Below the pieces are notes generated by a model, which had not been told where the DNA came from, made no database searches, and saw only the letters and a list, made by a program, of their open reading frames with translations. Of a DNA stretch of 40,909 nt, positions 1 to 10,410 are shown piece by piece (position 1 is the first letter of the stretch; the number at the start of each line of letters is the position of its first letter). The stretch covers positions 1-40,909 of the forward strand of contig JBBHKE010002009.1 of NCBI GenBank assembly GCA_037447655.1. The letters run 5' to 3'. The position numbers were made by a program, and so were the translations under genes. This DNA comes from Zygnema cylindricum. Lineage: Eukaryota > Streptophyta > Zygnematophyceae > Zygnematales > Zygnemataceae.

Positions 1-12
1 AGATATGATGTC

Positions 13-340
13 ATAATTATCTGAAATTCTGTATGTGTGTTCCAGGCTTATTGTGTTCCTGGTCTGTGTCTTACTTCATCGTGAAGTTGGTCGGTTTTAT
101 CAAAGTTCTGGCAGACTGTTTTTCTGCAACTTTGACTAGACGATGTGATCACTGTGTTTATTATTTTTGTCTGAAACTTTGTAAGGTTATTCCATAGCAT
201 AGAAAATATTTTTGGTTGTATTTTCAGCTTGTTTTGTTATTTCTGTAGAATTCTGTGTCGATTCAAAGTTGGCTGTTTTTGGGTATTCTGTGGTGCTTCC
301 GAGGGTAAATCCATGGCTGAAAATGGCTATGGAAAACAAA
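13..340 (+). repeat. Left arm of inverted repeat: 5' end of a gag-pro element, plus strand
   Basis: This stretch is the reverse complement of about 4750-5236, with only scattered substitutions. It carries the same leader and the same first codons of the gag frame; the peptide VLPRVNPWL with the following MAM is readable in both arms. It reads rightwards, so it is the 5' end of a second copy facing the main element at 345-4797. It stops abruptly near 340. It has only one copy of the 65-bp unit that is triplicated in the right arm. The window edge prevents seeing how far the copy extends to the left. Confidence 0.85.
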
Positions 341-344
341 CTTA

Positions 345-985
345 ACCCTATATTAAGTGTGGTCCATGTGGCCATCCCCAATACTATTTCAAACTGCTTC
401 CTTTCCACCACTAAGAAAGAGAAAAGGATTCTGACTATTAGGCTTGCGTCATTGGAGAATTCAATATCCATGGCCTAAATGATTCCATGGACTGGCTAAC
501 TCCCGCTGCTTTTGTGTACTCAGGCAAATGTCGCTTGGAAGGATTTCTGGCCGTAATTCCTTGAGCATTAAATGTCGCTTGGAAGGATTTTTGGTCGTAA
601 TTCCTTGGGCATCTGCTGTAAGGCAAAAGTTGTAATTAAATTTTAGAACGCACCAGTATCGACCACTAGGTCTTGATAACCTCCGTAGCCATTGAGCTTG
701 AAATTGCCAGTCCGGTTGAGGATGAGGGCCACCGATAATGCGTTGTTATCCTTATCCATCATAGGGGTCTTAGGATCTGTTAACAAAAAGACGCAACGGG
801 GTTGCTCTGCCAGCGCCACCTTCCTCTGTCCAAAGTGGATCTCCTCTCCTCATGCTTGAATGAGGATATCTTTGGGAAGATTATGGGACAAGGCTAAGGT
901 TTTGACATGGGTGAGGGCGTAGGGCATCAAGTGCCTCACCAACATAGCAATTGGTTTCGAGGAAAAAGGCTTATTATTAGGCGTG
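345..985 (-). pseudogene. Retropepsin-like protease of the gag-pro element (broken)
   Basis: Read on the minus strand, the protein shows VVDTGA at about 646-663, the retroviral-type aspartic protease active site, with DTGA at 649-660. About 85 residues downstream comes FEIVLGMATW (364-393), which fits the second conserved ILG motif of retropepsins. Between them the frame is broken by a stop straight after DTGAF and by a 44-bp tandem duplication (526-613), which cannot keep the frame. An in-frame stop also lies upstream, near 866. The homodimeric protease would have matured the Gag polyprotein. No reverse transcriptase or integrase follows; the frame runs into the inverted repeat at about 345. 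The family call rests on the two motifs and their spacing. Confidence 0.7.
526..613. repeat. 44-bp tandem duplication, two copies
   Basis: Units 526-569 and 570-613 both start AAATGTCGCTTGGAAGGATT and differ at only a few positions. The duplication lies inside the protease frame and shifts it, since 44 is not a multiple of three. Confidence 0.92.
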
Positions 986-1408
986 GAAATGGGGGAACAT
1001 GGTTCCTCCGGTTTTTCCTACCCTCCCCCTTCTGTTTTCTCATCTTCCGCATCCGAATCCGGTGCGGGCGGGGACTCTAGTATATCGTTTCCCGGGTGCA
1101 TGCTAAGTACCTTTCAAACCAATCTTGATTGCTCCTATTCTCTTTTTCGAATGCTTCTTTTTCCAGTTTTTTTTTTCCACTTTGTAATTTTCAAAGTTTG
1201 GTGGAAGTTTCTTGGTTGCCGGGGACTGTGGTTGTGTAGGTTTGATCCCAAGGCCTATCTTCTAATTCAGAATAACCGCCCGGGGAGTTAAAGATAACGG
1301 TCCAGTGGCCTTTCGGTTATGGTCCCCTTGGGCCATTCTCTGCCTGACTTTCCTTTGCTCCGAGGCGGTAGGACGAAGCTGTCTACGACAATCCCCTACA
1401 CCCACATT
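986..1408. other. Gag-protease spacer of the element
   Basis: This stretch lies between the end of the gag C-terminal frame and the readable protease region. It has no sustained minus-strand frame that I can follow and includes a T-rich run near 1170-1180. It is probably decayed coding or linker sequence of the same element. No plus-strand gene is convincing. Confidence 0.4.
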
Positions 1409-2443
1409 CTAGGCTCCAGATAAAAAGGTTCTCTCATGGCGAGCTTTAGGGGGTTCCAAATCCCAACCCATTATATCTTCATTGTCCCCACCCGATGTGG
1501 TCTGTTGTTTGAGGTCCGCAAGCTTCTGGAATAACTCATGTTGTTTTTGTCGCTGAAGTTTCTGTGGTGTGGTCAGATGTGATGTTTTCAAGCGGAGGGC
1601 AGCCAATTCTGATGCCATTGCAGCCAATTGCTGGCTTTGCTGCTGAATTATCCTTTCTGGTGTAAGAGTTGGCGGGTTTATAGGTGGCTCCGGTGTTTCA
1701 GTCGTGGGCTGAATGCGACGCCCCCATGGGTAGAGGAGCTGAAAAGCGAGAGTATTCATTGCGGTTTCTCCTTCTCAAATAAACAAGGCCAATTGCATCA
1801 TTTCTTTCGGTACCCCATTTTTGCGGAAGCATTGTTCTTCCTGGTGTCCCATGAAGCCGCACGGGGAACATTTAGAACCTTAGGTTGTGTATTTCCCCTT
1901 GAGTTCGTTGGACACCCGAGCATCATCGAATTTTGGCAGTTTTATCTGCCTCAGCTGTGATTGCGATATTTTAGTGTTGTCACATCGAGGAGTTGGGCGG
2001 TAATTATCATTGGTTACCGGTGTTTTGTCCCCCTCTCCTTCTCCTTATTTTCGCTCTTGCTCCCTAAGTGTCCTTTTAGCTCTTTCTTTCTCCGACTCTT
2101 TTTGTTTGAGTGCGAGTTCTGGTTTGAGTTTTCGGGGATAGCGTTTCCACCCGTGGCTTGTTTGTTGGCAATTCAGGCAATTAAATAAAATCATCTTGTC
2201 ATCAGCCCCCATGGCTGGTTCTGATCCGCTATCAGCCACCTGTTTCCCTTTAAGCTTCCGCAAAGCTTGGAGTTCCTCTTGTTCCTGATTGCTTAAAGTA
2301 GTTTTTTCGGCAAAACCCGACGAAATATGCTCTGGCCTTGCCAGTGGCAACCTTTTCCGAGCCTCGCTGTGGACGAAATGGTCGTACAGTTTCGGAGATT
2401 TCCTAAGCCGAGGGATTGATCTCCTAGATTGCCATCCCTGCAA
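1409..2443 (-). pseudogene. Nucleocapsid-like part of gag with two CCHC zinc knuckles (broken)
   Basis: In minus-strand order there is first a basic, Lys/Glu-rich stretch. It holds knuckle 1 (2138-2179), CLNCQQTSHGWKRY, in which the final Cys of CX2CX4HX4C is Tyr. Next comes knuckle 2 (1829-1870), CSPCGFMGHQEEQC, with all four zinc ligands intact. A stop follows, then a Gln-rich tail of about 115 residues (1409-1759) with coiled-coil character. Zinc knuckles of this type bind packaged RNA in retroelement Gag. Two knuckles about 100 residues apart is less usual than one, or two close together. The segments are in different frames, so the gene is not intact. Confidence 0.75.
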
Positions 2444-2452
2444 TCGAATTAT

Positions 2453-2929
2453 CTAGAGCGGTTTGCCCTGTCGTCCAAACAAATTTCGGACAACGATAAA
2501 ATATTTGGTTGCCATTGCAGGAAGGTCAATAGTTGACAGTTTCTTCTTCTGGCAAAGGCTTGAGAGCATATTGAAAAGGGTTTGCGGCGTCTCATTTTTC
2601 AAACATCGGAATTCCGTGAACTCCTTCATGGCAAACGCATTTCTCTCGATGTATAGGAGCCTCCATATGTTCAGAAGAGAAGTGCAAGGGTTGGGATTTG
2701 CGACCATTCGAGTCGTAGCCCGCGCAGCTTGAGTAGCTTTCAGCTTGTTGACATGGGCTCTTCCCTGTGCGTGGAACTTCATATCACCTGTAAAAGTGGC
2801 AATTAGAGGTGTTGCCGCCGTTGCAGCCAAGTCGGCTTCTGCTTGTAAAACAACCGCATCGAGAGCTAAGTCCGAAATCTTGATGTTAGCAGCCATCAAG
2901 AGTGGTTGACACTCCTTGTAGTCCGCCAA
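2453..2929 (-). pseudogene. Capsid-like middle part of gag (open segment, 158 codons)
   Basis: A minus-strand open segment of helical, Ala/Leu-rich composition. The stretch EFTEFRCLKNETPQTLFN followed by a Lys-rich run resembles the way plant retroelement capsids place a helix with acidic and aromatic residues before the final helices, but I cannot name the family. It sits between the Pro/Ser-rich N-terminal half and the zinc-knuckle region, where a capsid domain is expected. It begins after a short break from the upstream frame ending near 2939, so the polyprotein is frameshifted here. Confidence 0.6.
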
Positions 2930-2938
2930 AGCACCTCT

Positions 2939-3895
2939 TCAAAGGTAGTTGACCATCATGGGGAAAAAAGTGGTCTTAAAGTCATCAGGAATGGCTCTAC
3001 CTCTATATTTATTGATTTCGGACTGGGTGAAAGATTTCCACAGCAATTTGAAATTAGAGAAAGCGATCCCCAAGCTATCTTCCGTAAAGATCCTTATGTC
3101 ACCCATTTCTTTCTCCTCCTCCGCAAGGTTAGTGAACTGTGGAGAGGCTGGTCTGGTGGGGATGACAAACTGAGCCGGTGAAATTGCTCCGGGATCTGCT
3201 CCTTCTACATTCGAATCGCTTCCTCCTCCGATAGGAAGGGCGGGTGTAACAGCTGGGACCCCCCCCACCACTGAGAAAGGTTTTGTTGTTAAAGAAGGTG
3301 TTGAATTTCTTGCTCCTCTATATCCAGGAGAGTATTGTTCCTCTCTTTGAACTGTCTCCACCGATAGGATGTGGAGACACGGTATGTTGAAAGGCCTCTG
3401 TGGAATGGATGGTGGCGGAGACAAAGACGGAGACTGCTTGGGCCTAGTAGGATAAGGCGTTTGTCTCCTGGTTCGCCTCTTGGATGTCTCGGGAGGTGGA
3501 GTTCTGGAGCTAATAATATGGGAACGCCAGTGAGGAGGTGAGTAGGCTGGGACGTTGTCTTTGTAAGGTAAGACAGAAAGGCTCGGTGACCCACGAACTC
3601 CTACAGCATGAGAAAAGGATGGCGAAAGAGAGGAGACGTGAGGTGGTGATGGTGGAGGAGGGGACAATCCGAGGGAAATGTGTAGTCTCCGCTCGGGTGG
3701 TAGTTTCACCACAGTCTCCACAGCGGAAGTTCCCGCCACTAAGACGAAGGTAAGAAGCTCAGTGGGAGCGGCTGCAAAGGTACCTGGTAGAACTGCACCC
3801 AACCTCTCCGTTAGGCCCTGTTGTTTCTTCCCCTTCTCGCTGAAGGGGAGATTACTGTCAAGGTCATGTTGAAGTCCTTTGAGCTTGCGTCGCAA
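2939..3895 (-). pseudogene. Pro/Ser-rich N-terminal half of gag (open segment, 318 codons)
   Basis: This is the longest uninterrupted frame in the window. It is rich in Pro, Ser, Arg and Thr, with PPPPSPP-type runs, and ends in a more structured part containing ITEDSLGIAF-like and FTQSEINKYRGRAIPDDF sequence. Pro-rich linkers ahead of the capsid are common in plant Gag proteins. The Met at its start is probably not the real start, because similar coding sequence continues upstream on the same strand to about 4797, in other frames and with stops. No signal peptide or membrane segment is seen. No known cellular protein is recognised. Confidence 0.6.
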
Positions 3896-4797
3896 GAGGA
3901 GTTGTCTGACCCAGAAGTTGTCCTTTTGCAGAGGAACTTGTCTTATGAGGAGGAGCTACTTGTCCCCTAAGGATCTCTCTTGATCTTAGTCTAGCATCCC
4001 GAATGGGGAACCGTTCCTGTTCCAGTGCCTGCTTCCTTTCCTTTTCAAGAGCCTCCCAGTCTATAGTGACGGGTCTGGCCCCCGCCGTAGCCCGACTCTC
4101 CGACCGCTAGATATCCACCAGTTGGTGTGTGCTGCTCACCACACCCGAGAGATCCGCAATCCCCAAACCCGGTACCTCGAGGTTTATGGGTCTCGAACTC
4201 CACAACCCTTCGGAAGGTCGAACAACCAGTGGTGATGAAGACAAGGAGCTCGGAGAGACTGAGGCGGGAGGGAAGAACGACTCCTCTTTAGGTTGGGAGC
4301 AAACCTGTCCTTGCTGTCTCGATGGTCGAACCGGTGCACCCTCTTGGGCTCTGGTAACCCCCGCCTACTGGTTTCTTTCCCTGCCCGAGCCCGGGCCCTA
4401 GAGGTAGCCCTACCCCTAGACGGTCTGCTGGTTGCAGTGTCTTGAGATTCGGTGGGTTGCTTGTGTGAAGTTGATGGCATCCCCTGTTGCTCCCGGACTG
4501 AGGTTGAAAAGTCGCTCTCGGACGAACTGCTTTGTATTTCTACTACACCTCCCACTGGGCGTACGATCCTGGCTCGGTTGTTCGGGCTACCCGTTGCACC
4601 AACTCCTTCTTAACCTTTAACTCATGGAGATTATGAAGGGCTAAGATTTCCTGGCGACCCAGTCGGTTAGGATTGGCCAAAATCTCAGGATCCATGTACA
4701 TCTCAGTTATTGGAGCCTTAGATCTTGTATAGCGGCCTACTTTGGGAGTGTTGTCCATAGCCATTTCTAGCCATGGATTCACCCTCGGAAGCACCAC
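3896..4797 (-). pseudogene. N-terminus of gag, starting inside the inverted repeat
   Basis: The frame opens on the minus strand at 4797 with MVLPRVNPWLEMAMDN and runs to about 4543. It then shifts to a Ser/Arg-rich segment (about 4555-4184) and to a charged, coiled-coil-like segment (about 4080-3960) around the peptide WEALEKERKQALEQER. Stops and shifts separate the three pieces. The start is supported because the same first codons are preserved in the inverted copy at 290-340. Composition is consistent with a retroelement matrix or N-terminal Gag region. No cellular function is suggested. Confidence 0.6.
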
Positions 4798-5236
4798 AGA
4801 CTACCCAAAAACAGCCTACTTTGAATCAACACAGAATTCTACAAAAATAACAAAACAATCTGAAACTACATCAACACAGCCTACTTTGAATCATCACAGA
4901 ATTCTACAAAAATAACAAAACAATCTGAAACTACATCAACACAGCCTACTTTGAATCAACACAGAATTCTACAAAAATAACAAAACAAGCTGAAACTACA
5001 TCAACAGATAGTATCTAGGATTTGGAATAACCTCACAAAGTTTCAGACAAATATAATAAACAGAGCGATCACATCATCTAGTCAAAGTTGCAGAAAAACA
5101 GTCTGCCAGAACTTTGATAAAACAGACTAACTTCACAATGAAGTAAAGCACAGACCAGGCACAAAATAGTCCTGCAAATCTGTGACAATAATAAAAATAT
5201 AAAGAGGAACACACATGCAGAATTTCAGATAATTCT
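4750..5236 (-). repeat. Right arm of inverted repeat: leader and gag start of the element
   Basis: This is the reverse complement of 13-340. It is longer than the left arm because a 65-bp unit is present three times and because of small insertions near 5170-5210. It lies directly upstream of the minus-strand gag and probably represents the element's 5' LTR or leader. No clear TG...CA boundary or primer-binding site could be fixed. Confidence 0.85.
4811..5005. repeat. Three tandem copies of a 65-bp unit
   Basis: The units 4811-4875, 4876-4940 and 4941-5005 each begin ACAGCCTACTTTGAATC and differ at only a few positions. They lie in the leader of the gag-pro element; the inverted copy at 1-340 has just one unit, so the expansion happened in this arm. 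Confidence 0.95.
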
Positions 5237-5299
5237 GCCAACAGATCTGAGAGTAATCCTCAGATAAAAATTACCAAAAAACACCATAAACAGTTTTTG

Positions 5300-6192
5300 G
5301 TCCAAAAGTTCCTATGACTAAAAATGACTAAGTCCTACAAATATACACGAGCTCATTACTGAGTGTACGGAGGCATACCAGCCGTACGCAATCTACTAGC
5401 TACCTCTATTAATGTTAATAAACCCGAATACTTCGAGGTATGTCAAAAAGAGTAAATCTACACTAATAACTAATACACATAAAGACAAACCATTGTTGTA
5501 AATATTTACAAAGTACACACAATCTTACAAAATCGTATGCTCAGTCATGCTGAGTCACTCAATGGAACTCCTCGAATTTCGTCAAACAATCGGGGACGTC
5601 CAAAATAAACATCGTGTGATTGACGCGATTTCGCGTCTCTACTACTTGAAAAATATCGACGGCCTATATCCGCCGTCTGTCGATCTTATTCGGCACCCTT
5701 GATGTCGCGCCACGTGGTCATAAAAATCCAAACGAAATCCACGCGAGTCGTCAAATATCCCACGACATCGCGAAGAGAATTTAGTCATTCAGGTCCACTT
5801 GTTAAAAATAATAATCGTACAACCAAAAATCATTTCCGTACCGCAGCCGCGTCCTTTGCAATAAATGCGGCAAATAAAGTACACGTCATTTTTCATAAAC
5901 GTCGCTTGTCGCATATAAATTACATTTGTTCAAATTAAATGTTCCGTACCGGCGACGTACATTTCGTAAACTTCACATTGGATCGCGTCGCGATCCGCCG
6001 TCCATTTGTTAACGCATTCCGCGCCACTCAATTACTACCTCACGTCTCTTTAATTTTACTCGTACAATTACTCCCCCAATCCGCAAATCCATTCGAACCA
6101 CCACATTACTTTCGATAATATATTACGCACGCAAAACGTCATGTGCGCACAAAATGTCGAGTACGCACGAAACCAACTTTTCAAAAACAACA
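5300..6192 (-). mobile_element. LTR-A copy, minus strand, missing its 3' third
   Basis: This is reverse-oriented sequence of the LTR family also present at 9406-10939 and 21120-22728. On the minus strand it starts at 6192 with TGTTGTTTTTGAA, then GTTTCGTGCGTAC, and later shows the GGATCGC-GTC-GCGATCC hairpin (5980-5996), the CTTGAAAAAATAACGGCGG-like segment, and a degraded TATA region near 5340-5360. Homology fades near 5300, where the gag-pro element begins, so the R/U5 part is missing. There is no polypurine tract beside 6192. Confidence 0.8.
5980..5996. promoter_or_regulatory. LTR-A hairpin GGATCGC-N3-GCGATCC
   Basis: A perfect 7-bp inverted repeat with a 3-nt loop. The same stem with a different loop (GAA) occurs at 9621-9637 and 21314-21330. 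Its role is unknown; it could be a dimeric protein binding site or an RNA stem. Confidence 0.6.
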
Positions 6193-6540
6193 GGGAGGAT
6201 GGCCAGGGACCGCTTCCTTATGGGCCAAACCGTTCCTGCGTGATTTAGGAGACAATGTCTGTTTCTCAATCTTCTCCGCGGCCCGAGCCCTGGCAGCCTC
6301 AGACAATATAGGGAAATTCTTAGGAGAAAAGACAGGCAGAGGTGGAGGAGAGGGTGGCCTCACATGCTGTTTTCGAGGAGTCTCAACTATTACAGCCTCA
6401 GGCATCATTCTCTCTAGAAACTGCTCTATAATTAAAGTTGAACCACGGGGACTAGTTCCTCGGGCACCTGTGACTCTTCCTCCCGTGCAAACGTATCCTG
6501 ACTACCTTGATTCTCAGATCCAATTTTGAGAGCTTCTTTT
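6193..6540 (-). pseudogene. Pro-rich gag-like fragment
   Basis: The minus-strand translation gives an acidic segment (about 6540-6425) and then, after a frame change, a Pro/Ala/Lys-rich segment (6408-6190) containing RPPSPPPLPVFSP. The style resembles the linker of plant Gag proteins, but no zinc knuckle or catalytic motif is present and it is not clearly the same protein as in 1-5 kb. It abuts the start of the LTR-A copy at 6192. A retroelement origin is inferred from composition and context only. Confidence 0.35.
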
Positions 6541-7879
6541 TCCTGAGTTTCTCCCCCTCGTATCGAGTGATGGCTAACGGACAAAACTCTCGGAACTATC
6601 GGTAACGAGAACCCTAACTTCTCTAAAGAACTGAGCGTCCTAAATTCTAAAGCTCCTATCCCCTCTAATCCGAAGGAAACAAGTGGTTATTTCAGTATTG
6701 TGCTCGACTGTTGAAAGTTGGCCAAATTTGTCTTCAAAACCCACTGTTCTGGTATAAAAGATTATAGCAGTCCGTTTCGGCGGGACAGCCGTCGAGGCCA
6801 AAAATGACTACCAAAGAGGACCAAATAAACTTCCACGCAGAAATAACGAAAATAAAAAAAATTGGCTATTTCAGATTTAACAATATCACCTTGCCCCAGA
6901 AAAAGGAATAAAAGATAGAATTAATAATGATGGTAAAGCAAGCTCAACATACCTCGGAAAGTTAAGCGGACACAAAGAGAAGGCGAAATATTTTTCAGTT
7001 GCGCCGATGACCAGTACGATCCTCCTTCACACCTCGATTTCCGCAAATCGGAACTGACTGGACTCTTCTCAGTTTCAAATGGCAAAAGTCAAGATCTCCC
7101 AAAAAGATAGATAGTGCCAACTAACCGCCCGAACTACGACTTCGAAACAAGACAAATCCACACCAAGATGGCAATAGAGTGAAACACTCAAGCAAGACAA
7201 AGATTCTCCAAAAGAAGGTTTGTTTGGAATATTCTGAGGGTTTTCACGAAGATAGTACTGAAACATCAACCTGTCTTCTTTGGACCTAAGTGCCTTATAC
7301 AACAAAGGTTGTCCAATTTTAGGTCCAAAGTCAAAGCCATGCTACTAGCCAATGAGTGGCAAGCAAATGTAACTGATCTAACATAAGACAAAATAATCTG
7401 TACTACACTTGAGGTAAAAAATTATGCTCCTGATTGCGTCTAGATTCGCGGCCGAAAAGTAATTATCCGTTCCACTATTATAAGACAAAGTACTGGAAAA
7501 AGACACGAAAGTGCCAGACTTTGACCTAAGGTAATTAATGGTCCGAAATTTAGCTGAACCTGAACTCAATTACTATAGACAGCTAACTGAATTATCTAGA
7601 CGACAATCTGAAAAGTTACGTGGCCCTACATAATGTACCCACCACGAGGGCAGGTAGAAACTAGTCCAATGTAACGGAATCGCAATCTTTGAGACGGTAA
7701 ACTTAGTCGTCCGCCCTCTGTTAGGCGCGAAATAAAATGCGTACCGCTCGGTTTAGTAAATACAAGGATTTTTTCTGGCTTGGTGCACGCCTTTTTTTAT
7801 ACTCTGATGACCGTACAAGTTAGAAAGGGTCTAAAAATCCTTGGTAATATAAAGGTGTGCCGGAAACGCACCCAAACTT
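6541..7879. other. No recognisable gene
   Basis: Only short frames are present. A TATAAAAG sequence at about 6755 lies some 45 bp upstream of a 36-codon plus-strand frame starting MTTKEDQINF at about 6802; nothing else supports a gene. The stretch is most likely old repeat sequence. Confidence 0.4.
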
Positions 7880-8312
7880 GACAATAATACTTTTGCTTAT
7901 GTGTGATGCACTATTTTTTATTATTTATATATGTTATTATATTTATGTTTGTCATGCATTGTGCGTGTATTTGATTTGTTGTTTAATGCATCTGTGTATG
8001 CATTTGTCCTACGGTGGTCCTAGGTTTTGCGCAGATTTGCAAACCCATGGGTGTTTGGTCTGTGTGAAATCGTTACAGATTTGCAAACCTATGGCGGTCG
8101 GATCTGTGTTTTTGGGAGACCTATGGTGTGTATGATGGGGATTGTGTGGTAATGCATCTGGGAATGCATTCATTTATTTGGAGGGCATTTTTTTCAAACG
8201 ATTGTTCATTCGACTAGATTTGCTTAGCTGTGCGGTTAATAGTTTGGGTCGCTTCTACGGTCTATTATAGACCAAAGAACAACATGTTTCTATTGTAGAT
8301 CAAAGAACAACA
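7880..8312 (+). mobile_element. 3' part of LTR-A acting as a truncated 5' LTR
   Basis: Closely matches the 3' third of LTR-A at 10510-10939: shared landmarks are ATTATTTATATATGTTAT, GTGTATGCATTTGTCCTA, two CAGATTTGCAAACC-like motifs, and the end GACCAAAGAACAACA. A 28-bp tandem duplication of the LTR end (8262-8289 and 8290-8317) gives two terminal ACAACA sequences. It is followed at once by a primer-binding-site-like sequence. Confidence 0.8.
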
Positions 8313-8317
8313 GGTTA

Positions 8318-8329
8318 TGGTCCCAGAGC
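8318..8329 (+). promoter_or_regulatory. Primer-binding site resembling initiator tRNA-Met type
   Basis: TGGTCCCAGAGC lies 6 bp after the LTR end at 8312 and matches the common plant PBS TGGTATCAGAGC at 10 of 12 positions. In the retrotransposon life cycle, this is where the tRNA 3' end anneals to start minus-strand DNA synthesis. Confidence 0.65.
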
Positions 8330-9396
8330 CCATCTATCATACGTTAGGCTAAGTCGATATAGTTTGGTGTCACACGCATGGTAGCGGGTTAATTTGTCCT
8401 TGCTGGTTGTATTGCAGTAATGGTGTTTTTGTACCTATGAGATCGGCCTTATCATATGGTTGGAATGTGCCAAGTTTAATTTTGCATCGCCCCAGGGGAT
8501 TAACTTAGTGACAGTGAACTTTTGAGATATGTCTACCATCATGTGAAAAGAAAAATTTGAAAGACTTGGTTGTTTTTGATGGAGCGATTCGGAATGTGGA
8601 GGATTCGATATTTGGGTGAGAAATTCGGAAGGTGGAAGTTTTGAATTTGTTGGAGATATGGCATTTGGTGAAAGATCCAAATTTTTGTGGACCTATGATT
8701 GTTGGAAGAGGGAATTGTAAGATTATTTTGAGTTTTTGGATTTTTTGGGAAATGTAAAATATTTGGAGTTTTTGGAAATAAGTGGGAAAGAAGAAAAAAA
8801 AAAAAATTGTGGAATTTATTTTTATAACTTATAATGCTTTCTTTTAGAGAATTTGTGGGTTTAAGTAAAGGGTTTGAGAAATTTAGAATATTTGAAAAGT
8901 TTTATTAATGGAAATTATTGTAGTAGTTAGAGGAATATGTGGGATTTTGTTGGAATTTGGTTTATTTCGGTAGAATTGTTTTGGGGAAATAGATTTTGAT
9001 TTATGTTTTTTTAATAAGAAATTTGGGATCCAATTGTTAAATGGAAAAATATTTTTTTTGAAATTTGATTTGTTTTTGTTAAGGCAGATGTTATTTCAGT
9101 GGGATATGTTAGTGTGATACTTTGGTAGAAATTAGACTTGTGACACAATTTTGGAAATTAAGATTGAGGTTTAGATTATGGTAGAAAGAAAAATTGTTGT
9201 AATAGAAAAAAATAAAATTATAAAATGTGGAAAGATTTATGGAGGCAGCGGAAGCAGTAGTGGAACAAGGGGGAAAATTGGTTGGAGGCAGTTGGCGGAT
9301 TCAGCTGGAGGTGGCAGTTGCAGGAGGCATGTGTGACAGCCCGTGATATTGATGACAGCTGATGACGTGGCGCCATGGATGCACGAAACTAAATTT
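8330..9396 (+). mobile_element. Noncoding interior of a non-autonomous LTR element
   Basis: About 1.07 kb of T/G-rich sequence lies between a PBS-like site and a polypurine tract. I find no gag, protease, integrase or RT motif in any frame, so the element would depend on proteins made elsewhere. A long A run is at about 8797-8808. The structure is that of a small LARD- or TRIM-like derivative. Confidence 0.6.
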
Positions 9397-9405
9397 TCGG
9401 GGGAG
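9397..9405 (+). promoter_or_regulatory. Polypurine tract
   Basis: TCGGGGGAG lies immediately before the TGTTG start of the LTR at 9406, as expected for the plus-strand primer of an LTR retrotransposon. A similar tract precedes the LTR start at 17504. Confidence 0.65.
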
Positions 9406-9620
9406 TGTTGTTTTTGAAGATTTAGTTTCGTGCGTACTTGTCGTTTTGTGCGTTTGCGATATTTCATGTGTACGCGGTTTTTAAGTGCATACATGTTCAC
9501 CAAGTGTAGCGTGGAGGTTTGCGTGATTTCATTGATTTGGGGGAGTAAATGTACGGATAAATTTAAAGGGACGTAAAAGATTAATCGAGTGGCGCAGAAT
9601 GCGTAATAGAAATGGACGGC

Positions 9621-9637
9621 GGATCGCGAAGCGATCC
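9621..9637. promoter_or_regulatory. LTR-A hairpin GGATCGC-GAA-GCGATCC
   Basis: A perfect 7-bp stem with a 3-nt loop, conserved with the copies at 5980-5996 and 21314-21330. Function unknown. Confidence 0.6.
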
Positions 9638-10257
9638 AACTTGAAATATTCGAAGTGCTTGAAAACGTACGCCGCCCGTACGAATCATAATACGACAGGC
9701 GCATTAATGAAAAAGACGCCGCCGGTACGGCGTATCAATTTTGGACAGCTTTTTTTTTTAAATTGGCCAGTGGCATTTATTACAAAGTACGAGGTTACGG
9801 TACGGTTTGATTTGGATGACTTGATGTCATTTCGGCAAGTGGTTTGTGGTACATTTGGAGGGCGGACGGCGTCCGCCGACATTTTCAAGGGATCGCATTT
9901 TAATGATGACGTATTTTTAAGTGGACCGTACTTATGCGATGTCGGTTCACTACGTGGTTTTGTCTACAGGTGACTAAGCAAGCTGTCATTTAGAGGCCGG
10001 ATTTTGCGGCCGCGTCAATCACGATATTTATATTTTGGACGTCCCGGATGCTTTGACCAAATTCGAGGTGTCTTGTTGACTTATTCACCATGTTTCAACA
10101 TACGATGTTGTGTGTCCTTTGTAAATATTTGTAGCAACACATTCTTGTTTTTTGCGTATTAGTAAATTAGTGATGATTAAGTGAGTTCTTATTTAAGTAA
10201 TCAACTAGGGTTCAACAGTTTAATTTGTGTGTGTTTATGTGTTGTATTTGCAGACAA

Positions 10258-10302
10258 GTGTACGCTTACGATTGCTTGACTCTCAGGTGTACGCTTACGA
10301 TT
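10258..10302 (+). promoter_or_regulatory. Paired 16-mer upstream of the LTR-A TATA box
   Basis: GTGTACGCTTACGATT occurs at 10258-10273 and 10287-10302, 29 bp apart and about 110 bp before the TATA box. The pair recurs in the solo LTR at 21872/21901 and 22139/22168. The position suggests an upstream activating element in U3; this is inference. Confidence 0.6.
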
Positions 10303-10410
10303 AGTCTATTCTTAGTGGTAGGAAATTATGGTCAAGGAGGACGTAGTGACGGTTACGAAATTTACGTTGGTTATTCTTACACGTAGAAATTTGTTGACAG
10401 CTCATAAGTG

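Noticed and set aside
345-4797. A pararetrovirus (caulimovirid) origin for the gag-pro element
   Set aside because: No movement protein or RT motifs are seen, and the gag/knuckle/protease order fits a retrotransposon equally well.
6755-6910. TATAAAAG followed by a 36-codon plus-strand frame as a small gene
   Set aside because: A TATA word and a short frame are expected by chance; no other support.
9599-9973. 124-codon plus-strand frame inside LTR-A
   Set aside because: It is LTR sequence, is not conserved as a frame in the other copies, and has no domain.
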